DNA from: Trichaptum fuscoviolaceum
Taxonomy: Eukaryota; Basidiomycota; Agaricomycetes; Hymenochaetales; Trichaptaceae
Assembly (NCBI GenBank): GCA_910574455.1
Contig: CAJSYZ010000003.1
Coordinates: 1,550,001-1,614,000, forward strand
Length of the DNA: 64,000 nucleotides
Direction of reading: 5' to 3'
Positions 52,801 to 62,957 of this stretch are shown one piece after another (positions within the stretch are counted from its first letter, which is position 1; each line of letters opens with the position of its first letter). The position numbers and the translations under genes were made by a program. Below the pieces are notes generated by a model, which saw only the letters and a program-made list of their open reading frames with translations, was not told where the DNA came from and did not search any database.

Positions 52801-54439
52801 TAGCGCTTTTCAACCAAACCCCCCGCGAGCTCGCAAGTTTCAACTTCTTCCCCAGTTGCAGAAGTGCGTTTGAGCATGGAGATTTTGCAACATCCTCTTG
52901 CCAGGTCGAAGACTCGAGATCGGTGAGACTTTGCCTCGACTATTACTTTGAGTTCGTACGTTTTATCTTTCGTGCTATGGAAACAGATCGTCAGGAAACA
53001 TGCGTGTAGTGTTAGGTCCTCCGATGGTCGCCGTAGGACAAAAGCATCATAATTTGTGACAGAGCTCTGGTCCGGGCGCATCATATTACTATAAATAGTA
53101 TTATTAGCTCAATATTACTAAGTACTACTAGTATACTAGTAAACTAGAAGTATAATTGTTTTACTAATAAGGTAGTTGTGGCTTCAACTTGAAGTTGTAC
53201 AGTTCGTGACGTGCCGGGTTTTTTCAACCACTTTCTCAATATCCGCTCGCCATTAGCAGTAAAGAAAGCTACAACTGGCCTATAGAAGATCATACTCAGC
53301 ACGATGGACTCTATGATCCACTGCAATCCAAGGCTCCTACCTTACCTCCATCGTATGATCTGCGTGGTTAAATAATCGAAATCTCGTCTCCTATATCCGA
53401 CTCTTGCTCTTTCACTAGAGGCTGAGGATCTGCCACTCAAGGGAACTGGTGATTACATCGCAAGACAGGCTCTGCTCTCAACAAAATAAACTACCTAGAC
53501 TTTTCTGTATCTGATTTAGATCTGCTTTGCTTCCGCCGGAGTTGCATTGGACAAAACTAACATTAGAATTCCCAGATCAGAGATCTCCCGCCGCAGGAAC
53601 TCTGCATGTTCCATTTAGGTCGACGTCTATGTTTTTCTTTCACTAACTCTATCATACGGCGAGCGTACTGTGAATCGAAATCAACCGTCGCCTCATGAAG
53701 TCCCACCCACCCGCCTCTAAACCGTGGCAGTGCATTTCCTGAGGCTATGGATGAAACATGGCTGCGTACGCGTAGTAAGCGATCAAACCTAGAAATTCTC
53801 GTCCAGTGACACTGACATTTGCCCTTTTCAGAAACAAAACAAGTGAAGGCTTCGCCGAAACTGTCTTTCCGCGAAAGAGGCTCAGCAGCATCTACGCCGC
53901 TAATTTGTCCCTCTTACACGGCGAGAACAATCACTCTTACGTATAAATACGTTGGATGGTTGTCCATACTACATCAGAAACACCCAAGATCTATACACTT
54001 AAAGCCCAGTCATGTGTACGCGTAAGTTGTGCGTACAATGAAGCATGCTTATAGAGAACTTCCGTTCATTGGTGTTCGCTGACCGCTACCACTCTGGCCG
54101 CCGTTACAAATGTGGTATCCGTAATCCATCCCTTTTAGAATTTGGTACTGATCATACCGCATGACTATCATAGCATATAGAGCGATTGCCAGTGTGACGA
54201 TGAGTAAGAGCAAGTCACTATACTCGATATCACATACATATACTTGTTTGGGGAAGCAAAATTTGGTATCACAAGCCAACTAGACAGTCCGCGTCCAGCT
54301 GAACGGTCCCAGTTCCAAATCCCTAGACTGTCGAAGCTCAACAAGAACAAGAAGCAAAGCAGATAAGACGCAAAAATACGGAAAAGAGCTGAAAAGAACA
54401 AGTTAGCGGCAGCTTCACGGATTGACGGATTAGAAGAAT
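49850..54439. other. 4.6-kb spacer between head-to-head F4 and F3 units, no supported gene
   Basis: AT-rich, with many stops in all frames. The longest ORFs are about 60-97 codons (for example 52381-52614 + and 52791-53084 -) and have no recognisable domain. An AT palindrome cluster lies at 53090-53160 (CTACTAGTATACTAGTAAAC) and a smaller ATACTAGTAT at about 50674. No terminal repeats, RNA genes or transposase fragments could be identified by eye. Confidence 0.35.
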
Positions 54440-55989
54440 CATTTGCCTGTACGTCCAGTGAACTGCGTCTTCAGTCTGTCTGTGTCTCCTTTCTCTCCTA
54501 ACGGGGACGCGTAGATTGATTTGAAGTGTTTCAACCATTAGCCTTCGCTTCCTCATGGTCAACTGCACCTCAAGCGACCAAACTTCGACCCCTGCGGATA
54601 CTGCGAAACAAATCTTCTCCAGTATCAATTCTATGAATAGCTCTATCCCCACGAAGGACGAGTAGAATGAGTGGTGACGTAGTGACATACGCAGTCAAGG
54701 TTCATTCACGATATACCGCTGTACAAGAATGGCATAAAGGTTTTCCTCTCTTCTCAGCATCCCATCGGAGGAGCCTGGAGCAAGGGAGCAAGGAAGCTTG
54801 CAGATTGTACGTGTTCGCCACCATTCCCCAAGCCGTATGAAATTTTTAGTGATGTGCCGCCTCGCAGGGTGCTTCGGGTGTCTGGCCGCACACGGGAGGG
54901 AGAAGGTATGTAGTGAGGAAGAGTACGCATTCCAATGATCATTTGATCGCGCTTTGAGAGGTCGTGAGTACAACAAGATTCGAGCACAGGGAGCGGATCA
55001 TTTGCTTGAGATACATATCACACCTTGAGCGCAGTTCAGCAAGAATAGGTAGGATACAGTGCGCAGATCCAGGAGGTAGCTAACGAAAGCTTGGATTGGA
55101 CAAGGCAATGCAGTGGTATCACCCAGCGATAATTCGGGCTAGATGAGGTTATCCAAGTGTCTGGGACAGGGTGTAGATGTGACATTGGGCTGTTCGGCAG
55201 CGTACGCGCGAGCTATCCATACTGCTGTTACATCCTGTGCCGATGGGCAACAGCACGTAGACTGAAGGAGCGCAGAAGAAGCAGCCTGAAATTGGGCCCA
55301 TGCGTGAAGACTAAGCAGCTTTGGAGATTAGACTTAAGGCTGATTCCCCCCAGATAAGCGGGCCTTCAGCTTTCTGAGAGACCTAGTCATTCCCAGCCGG
55401 TAGAAATCATTCCGCGAATGTTCCGTCCCGTTCAAAATGCGGCACCCTGAAATGAGTGTGAAAAGCCTTTAGTTTACTTCGAGGGTAAACGATCTATGCG
55501 GTTTACAATATGTAGCGTCGTGAGCTCCGCCGACACCTTCAATTTGGAAATTGAATTAAGAAACGTGTTTGGTAGACAATTTCTATATTCAGCGAACAAA
55601 AACGTGTTGTGCAGGCGTCTATGTACACTTTCATAGCTGCATTGCGCGCTAAAACAAGAATTTTGATGAAGGTGTCTGAAAAGTAAAGAATCTCTTATCA
55701 GTAGAGGTACTAGGTATACAGAGAGGTCAACGCTCACAAGGTTTGTGTTACATTGGCGAGTGACTACGAGAATAGGGTCCGCCTCGTCCAGGAAGTGACC
55801 TTGGCATGCTGACCGTGATCTAACAATGTTGTAGGCATGATGAGATATTAGGGTAGGCGGAATGTAAAGTTGACCAGCTTATCTGATGGGATAGGAGATG
55901 TGGAGGGGTACACAATGGTTGCTAAGATGGGTTATAGTGAGGGAGTCAGCTTTGGTGACAACGTCAAAACGTGCACTTTGTGGCTCGCC

Positions 55990-55997
55990 TATAAAAA
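55990..55997 (+). promoter_or_regulatory. TATA box of F3
   Basis: GCCTATAAAAACAACC, 82 nt upstream of the F3 start; conserved with F1 and F2. Confidence 0.6.
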
Positions 55998-56078
55998 CAA
56001 CCGATCCATTCATGGGCCTTAGCACTCTCTTTCCTTCGTACTACAACCATCTCTCCCAGTCCTTCTGCGCTTTCGACC

Positions 56079-57788
56079 ATGCTTCGAAACAAATCTTTCC
56101 TATCATCAACAAGAAACAATTCTACGTTCTCGTACAGCCTTCCTCGGGCCCAACACCAGTACCCTCCCGATCGCAGCGCAATCCAACCAGAGATTCTGTA
56201 CAGTACAGGACCCTCGAGACCGGTTCAACTCCCTCAACAACTTCACGTCCCTCGTCCTCGACATGCCCGTGTGCTTCTCAATCTGTCCATGATAGCTGAG
56301 TACGGCCAGTACAAAGAGGCGAAGGAGATATTTCCTGGTCCGCCAGTCGACCGCAAGCATCACAACACTCCAACCATGTTGATATCTGATCACATCGACG
56401 ACTCCTTCTACCAAACAAAGACATCATCATTCTCTTCGAGATCATCTGAGATCAGCGCAGCACGGAACTATCATCTCGTGACGGGTTTATCGCCAGCACC
56501 GGTGTTGGCTAGTTCGGACTACCTGTCGCAGCGCTACCAGCTCGTGCAATCGATCTGGTCCATAGATCACGAAGAGATCAAGCTTCTTCGTCAGGTAGCA
56601 TGCATCGCAGAAGAGTGCGCTCGCATCCCCGAACGAAAGTTGCTGAACGCACTCAAAGAGGAGGACGTACAGGACCTGAAGGATAGGATCATTTCCGAAT
56701 ATTCGAAATACATCAACGGCAGGGACGGACATCTGTCCCTGTCAGCTACAAACACAAATTTAGAAGACGCGGCGGCCCGTTACAACGTATATGGCTTCGC
56801 GTACACCAACGTCTCCAATGTAAACCTGGTCGAGCTGATCAGGGAGTTCAGCCCTATGCTTACTGTCGCCGAGTTTATGCCTTTCATACTCGCGTATGTA
56901 GGGCCAGCAGATCGGTATGGGAGGACGAAGAAAGAGAAGGGTCTGAGAGAGGAGAGGCTCCAGAACCTCAAGAAGACACTCATCGAGGAGGTCATGAGCA
57001 TTTGGGCCCCATCGGTGAGTTCTCCTTTGACATCATGTTTAACATGATCTCATTGACTGTCACAGGGCTTCGAGCCTGAGGAGACGCGAGGCAGGCGACT
57101 CCTCACTAGAAAGGAGTACATTGCCATTGCGGGTCGTCTCAGCCGCGGCGGCGAGCTTAACGGAAGCGAGGTCTACCGCTTCCACAACACCATCAGGGGC
57201 TTGGACATGCTCGAGCTCCTCGGAAGGTGTCTCCAACACGGATTGGTCGTCGGCACCGACGTGACCATCGTTGGCGAGACTCTTGCGGTCCATTTCTGCG
57301 AGGACGGATGCAGCTTTGGGCTGCACACGCTATTCAAGAACGCCGGAGACAAGATATGTCGCGGCAATGCGGAACAGTACGCCTGCTTGGCAGTCGACAA
57401 AGCAGCGAAGGCCCTGTGGCTGAACATCCACTCGTATGAAGATTGCGAGTTCCTCTTAGTATGTCTTATGCACATGAAGCATGGGAATGACGCTGACTTC
57501 ATCGCTTACCTTTAGCGCTTGGGAAGAATGGTAGAGCTATGTCTCAACGTGCACTCGTATGAAGACCGCGAGTTCCACACAGTACGTTTATGCACATGAA
57601 GCATGGGAATGACGCTGACTTTATCACTTACCTGACAGCGTTTGGGAAGAATGGTGGACGAATACGGCAACATTCAACGCAAGAAATACAGTGCTGGGGC
57701 ACCGAAGAATAGGCCCGACAATCGGCCACCCCGTGCTGATTATCGGAGGCAGATCACCTTCATGTCCAATTCGTCTTATTGTCTGTAA
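56079..57788 (+). CDS. F3, intact F family gene with a duplicated exon
   Basis: Exons 56079-57014, 57066-57458, 57516-57581 and 57639-57788 (312, 131, 22 and 49 codons) give 514 aa. Most residues are identical to F2, including YLSQRYQLVQSIWSIDHEEI, TVAEFMPFILAYVGPADRYG, LTRKEYIAIAGRLSRGGELN and DKAAKALWLNIHSYEDCEF. The 66-nt third exon (RLGRMVELCLNVHSYEDREF then HT) is extra. It is a hybrid of the start of the last exon and the end of exon 2, produced by tandem duplication of ~120 bp with the intervening intron, and it keeps the frame. Substitutions versus F2 are spread through the protein and both frames stay open, which suggests either recent copying or selection. Family and function not recognised. 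Confidence 0.75.
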
Positions 57789-57999
57789 ATCGCGAAAGAA
57801 CCTGTGTATTAAAATGATTTTCAACGTATTTATCTGACGCTTTTCTCACCCATTGTCTGCCATCTCAAGTCTGAGCAGCCGATCTATGGAAGATAGCATA
57901 ACTTCGTTCCACCACCGATCTCGAAGAACGAGACCTCGTCCCTTCGAAGGACTTTCCCTACAACGACGGCGCAAAGGATCAAAAAGGAGGAATTCATGA

Positions 58000-59275
58000 G
58001 CCATCCATGCAAGAATCTCGCTGCTTTTGTAGTCGGTGATATTGTGGTACTCAACTTGCCCTGTTCAACATCCTACCGGAGAAACATTAGACCCATAACG
58101 ACACATTGCAAATGGAGCATATCGACGAGGGTATGCACGTAGCATGTGCCGACAGCCTCCAATGAGCCTGCAGAAATTTTCGTTGTGCGACGGAAGCGAT
58201 ATGCAACATTCGATAACCTCGTGTTCTGAACCACAGGGAGACAAAGCAACGTCCTGATTTGGATAAATAATCGTACTTCGACAGTACGAGGTTGAGGGCG
58301 AACTCTCCTTCCACCTGCATTGTCGACAGTCTACGATCCTTGGCAGCCAGTTGCAGGTGATGTAGAAAGCAAGAGTCATCAAGAGCAGTGGCAATTCAGA
58401 GATAGCAGGACAAGCTCTCTGCCTGACGATTTCAGCGAGGTCTTCAGCCTGTGTGTCCCTTCACAGTTCTCCCGTGTCTAGCGACTCTATCGCCTCCATC
58501 GATAATCTAATCAATTAGAAGGAATTCTTATGAGTCACAAACTCGTGTTTTCTGCAGGCATATTGAGCACCTACGAGATGTGTTGTGCAATACAGTACTG
58601 TCTGCGCGTAGAATGTGCCATATCCGACCGTGTTGATGGTGTGCTTGGTTCTCGGTAAAAGACACGTCAAAGAGGAGGTTGAGGGCGACCTTTAGCTTCT
58701 AAGTTGCAAGTCAATGCCAGTGCATTGGAGTGAACTTGAGGACGCTGGAGAAAAAGTGTCGTTCAAACTTCATTGTGAGTATCGAGGAGGGTGCTTACCG
58801 GTCCTACCTCAGCCTCTTCCCACGCTGACTCGGATGAGGCCGAAGAAAGCTTCATGGAGTTCACAACTCTTACTGAAATTACTGTAACTGCAACAACAAT
58901 ATCTGCCTCTGATTCTGCAATGGCGAAATTTGCTTCAACTAACCCATCTGCTGCATCAACCAATAGCTGGTGTATTGTGGTCTGGAACAACTTAGCTTCA
59001 CGTTCGGACTTGTTAACATGCTGCACAATGTCAAGTTCGGTCTCGCCGGCGCCTGCCAGGGAGCATGCTTTTCTACTAAAGAGCTTGCTTGCGAACCGTT
59101 ACCATTCTCTGTTGATGGACAAGATACGAACTTTGCCTTGGCTGTGCTTGCGAACTTTGGGGCGTCTGCGGCTCACTCATCCAGTAAAATTGGCCTGGTT
59201 GCGACGCAGAGGAAGCGAATGGAAGATATCTTCGAATCGTTAATCCACGCGTTATCGCTTGACCTTTAGTCGCAA
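58000..59275 (-). pseudogene. X3, copy of the X module
   Basis: Minus strand, convergent with F3. Readable: GETELDIVQHVNKSEREAKL, LLVDAADGLVEANFAIAESE, SSASSESAWEEAEVGP, then after disruptions TRSDMAHSTRRQYC, LPRIVDCRQCRWKESS, GSEHEVIECCIS (an in-frame loss of the HTGE segment) and FAMCRYGSNVSPVG. Compared with X2 several indels shift the frame. A 99-codon plus-strand ORF (58970-59269) overlaps it and is judged a shadow. Confidence 0.5.
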
Positions 59276-59689
59276 CTACACACTTTAATAGCTGGAATTG
59301 AGCGAAAGCTGATCATTTGCACAGTAAATACGTACATTTATTTGAATGATAAGTCCTTGTTTAAATTCTTCGTATAGACCATTACTGAACAGCCATTTAC
59401 TTGGAAAATCAGGCAGAGGAACCTTCAAGCAGAATCAAATTTTGAAGTGATGAAGAAGATGAACTTCGTAGTACTGCGTTGAAATTGCGTAGGCTGTGAC
59501 CAACTATATTCATCGGCATTTGGAGACTGCTCTGCCACTACACCGCAGCAATCAGCTGCCACGATATCTTCATTCTCGGTCGCGAAGAAACGGGAACAAT
59601 ACCGATATGAGACTTCTCAGAATCGACGTAAATGAATTATTATTGGCCATTCCAAGGCCTTAGACTGCTGAAGACGACGCTCACATGCC

Positions 59690-60780
59690 TTACTGGACGT
59701 GTTGTTACCCACTTCTCAAGATCACACGAATAAGATGCGGTGGTGGGTTTGGTTTCTTTGTCCCCGCAAAAAAAAAAAAGTTCGCGCCATTGAAGGCAGG
59801 ATAGGGAGGGATAACACGCAAGCCTTGGAGGGATAACCAGCACCCAAGTTTGGACCCGTTTGGATCTTGCTAAACGCGAAAACCTCCCGGCGCAAGAATT
59901 GGACTCGCGCCACCGCCATCCGGAACATTAGCTCTACGCATGTTTCCCCGTCGCAAAGACCGCCGCCCGTTGAGGGACAAGCAGTCAGTGCATCACCGCG
60001 TAGCCGGGCATGCAAACGCGGCTTGGGCATACGAGGTGGCCGCTGAACTCTCCGTCCCAGCGACCGTCCGAAGACCTATCTACATCTAATTCTACAAGCA
60101 TGTTTCCCCGTCACAGAGACCGCTTCCCCCAGGAGGTTCAGCACTCTGCATTTCCACAAAACCGGGCATGCAGACGCGGCTCGGGAGTACGGGGTGGCCG
60201 CCGTTCGGGTATGTTGCCCTGCCTAATGCAGGGGACCGACGGCCGTCTTCCGCCACGCGTTCCACGGTGCAGAGGGCGGCATTGCTACCACCATGACGGC
60301 GTACTGGCGTGACGTGCCCGGAGGCTGAAGTACCCAGGAAGTGCTGTGGACGGGCCCCAAGGAAAGTACGAGCACACCGATGTCGAGAGTAGTGATAGGA
60401 CTCGGTGGCTAGACTACCTGTCGGAGGGGGCCTTGGTGGAAAAGGTGAATCGGTAGCTGGAAGTCGACAGTGGTGGAGGTAGGAGGTCAAGAGGAGGTGG
60501 AGTCACTACGTCCAGTCTTTGACTCCTTTATACCCCTTGAATTTGTGGCGAACAAACAAACCCTTTGAGCCTGTTGTTTTGTTCTGGACGGGTGTGGTGC
60601 GATCACGAGGTCGAGGAGGAAGCCAATTGACGCTCTCGCCACTAATGGCCAGCCACCCTGGCTCACGCTTGGACAAGTCAGATATGCTGTCATCCGCTTG
60701 GACCGAGCAGCGATGGACTCGTCCGGAGCAGATTATATCCATATCTCCGAGTCCGTTATGGGTGTCTAGGACTACTTAAG
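59690..60780 (+). repeat. R3, GC-rich repeat element
   Basis: Copy of R1 in the same orientation, with an A-tract at about 59768-59779. Internal tandem blocks start GCATGTTTCCCCGTC at about 59938 and 60099 (period ~161 bp, R1 ~149 bp). A minus-strand TATA box lies at 60527-60532. A 132-codon minus-strand ORF (60092-60490) parallels one in R2 with a six-base in-frame difference. Confidence 0.7.
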
Positions 60781-61080
60781 AGATTGCACAACCTCGAACC
60801 TCACGAGTGCCTAGCTCTAACATTGCAGATACATAACTAAAGTGAGATACAATATACCTCTGGTAGATTTCGACCCTGTTTGTCAAGTCCAACTATGAGT
60901 CCACAGCAGGCTACGGGGGACTTGTCAGTCAATTGGATACATGGCGGAGAAGATATTTATTGCAGATATATTCTAAATTTCCGACGGAAGGTATGTATAA
61001 TGTAATACATGTGGAGACGTGCACGTAACGCACTATAAAGTTACAAAGTGAGGATTAATACGGATAGTGCAAGTACGTTC

Positions 61081-62566
61081 TCATCCCTGAGTCCTTTCGA
61101 GCATCCTGCTCACAGCGACGGGGCGCCCTGTCGGCGGGTGAGCAATATCCAACTCCCGCATCGCACGCATTTTGTTCATCAAGGCAATTAGAAATTTCGA
61201 ATCAACTTCTGAGCCAGTCGCACCAGGAGTGCTTCTACTGTCACCATCACCGCCAGGTGTAGTAGCAGTGCCATTGCTTGTACTTCTACTGGTACCCATA
61301 GCCTGGGCATGCGAGTGCGCAGATCGCGTCCATGCGCTCGACCCTGATGGAGCAGATGACGCTATGTTTGGCGTCGAGTTGAAATCCTCCTTGTACCGCT
61401 CGCAAAGGGCATAAAACGATATCATCTCCTGAGCAATTGTGGTAACGAGGCGCATATTCACATTCAGGCCGGCGAAGAAGCCGACAAAGTCTTGTGGGGC
61501 AGATGCTGACTTGTTTGTGGTGCCCGAACCCTTCGTTTCAGATTTATGCGGAGAAGTCGGGACAGAGTTGTTTGAGCCGGAACTTGGCGCATTGTTACTG
61601 GCATGGCGAAGTGAGCGACGTGTGGGTGCAGATGATTCGGCACTGGCTGCTGCCTCCTGATTATTCGCCCATTCTAAATGGGCTTGTCGAGTTATCGGGT
61701 GTAGAACACAAGTGAGATAGAGAGCTGCAATCGCAATGAGATGCGGCGGGTACAAAAGGCAAATATCTGAACGGTAAGTGTCGTTGATGAGAAACCTGGC
61801 GGTACAGATTAGATGGGAAGAGATAGACCAATAGGTCACCTACCATGCATTCTGAATCCCACCTGCAGGTAAATCAAGACGGCCTTCGCCAGAGCCCCAA
61901 AATCGCCGGCCATCACCAATGCCCGTTCCCAGTTCTCCGGCCTCTTTCTCCAAGTTACTCTGGTCACTCGACCCCAGCTCATTCACAAGGGCGACCAAAG
62001 TGCGATAGGGATGAAAGACAATCAGATCGCATTCCAAATCATCGACGAGATAGAATTCCATCTCGGCAAGCTTGGAGTTGTCAGTCGGAAAGTGCTTTAT
62101 GCCATAGGTGCCCAAGAGGTTGCGTGCCTCCGCAATGACATTCTTTATGTGCACCGGGGATTCTTCCGCCTTTGCGGCGACATATAGACATGCAACTAAG
62201 ACCAAATACGGGTCTGTTTCGCAATAGGAGTTCTTGAGGTAGAATCGGCGAAAGAAAACTGTGGCTGTAGCAATAACACGCTGCCTGAGAAAGATCTTAG
62301 TACCAAGTTGTGATAACACTATGCTAAGCATGAGTTCAGAGCATGGAGAGGAGAAGCGAGACAAGACTCACAGTTTGCAAAGAAGATGTCAAGGAGGGCA
62401 AGATGATCAGCATCATCGACATATTGCCTGTCTATCGCGCGGGATTTTTGGATTAGTTCGCGGTCAACTAGCCATCGCTTTCTGTGATTATCATGAGATT
62501 TAGATATTCCTTCAGGTGTATACATACCACTAACAAGTGCGACGAAACCCAAAAGTCAGTTGCCAT
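61081..62566 (-). CDS. SSN8: Cyclin C, Mediator CDK8-module cyclin
   Basis: Partner of the CDK8/Srb10 kinase in the Mediator kinase module, a nuclear regulator of RNA polymerase II. The start MATDFWVSSH is at 62566, then YKRWLVDRELIQKSRAIDRQ after an intron. The cyclin box is clear: LGTKIFLRQRVIATATVFFR, RFYLKNSYCETDPYLVLVAC, LYVAAKAEESPVHIKNVIAE, EMEFYLVDDLECDLIVFHPY. The second repeat includes RSDICLLYPPHLIAIAALYL. A fungal-type Ser/Thr/Asn-rich insert (SSAPTRRSLRHASNNAPSSG) lies inside the second half, and the tail ends GRPVAVSRMLERTQG with stop at 61081. About four short introns. The 3' UTR is truncated by insert 2, which ends about ten bases after the stop. Confidence 0.9.
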
Positions 62567-62957
62567 TCTTGTTCGCTGTCAATGTTGCCAGCTGCCGCAG
62601 CACGTACAATCGCTATCCTTCAAATCTTCAAGTGATGGTGCTCTGGGTTTACGCTATAGCTAGCGAGCATTTTCACAGCTAATGGTATAGACTACTTCGA
62701 TGAGCGAAGACCAGAGACATAACTCATAAATATACTTACTTTATGGCATGGCTTAAAGTAACGAGGCAGTCGGATTCCAAGAACTTGTAGTTTATATAAA
62801 ACAAAAAAAGGTGCTTACTAATACAGTTTCTGTAATGAATGCTACACAACTTGAAGATCGATGACTCACTTGTGAGCTACCATCCATAAGTGACATACTT
62901 ATTTACATTACAATGGCTTTGCAATAACTAATGAAAGAATGGACTAGAAAGCTACGT
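62567..62957. other. Intergenic region cyclin C promoter / DUF4139 gene 3' end
   Basis: About 390 bp, AT-rich. No clear TATA box or further gene. Confidence 0.4.

Larger units (their letters stand above)
54440..61070 (+). repeat. F-X-R unit 3 (duplicate of 34.21-40.28 kb)
   Basis: Same order and orientation as unit 2: left arm 54.44-55.98, F3, X3 and R3 with its ~280-bp tail. It ends at GGATAGTGC (about 61070), only about ten bases from the stop codon of cyclin C. Unit 3 is slightly longer than unit 2 through small insertions. Confidence 0.75.

Noticed and set aside
53090..53160. AT-rich palindromes around ACTAGTATACTAGT
   Set aside because: No terminal repeats or target duplications could be delimited, so it is not called as a mobile element.
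58970..59269. 99-codon plus-strand ORF over X3
   Set aside because: It overlaps the X module, whose minus-strand frame aligns with X2. No matching plus-strand ORF survives in the other copies.
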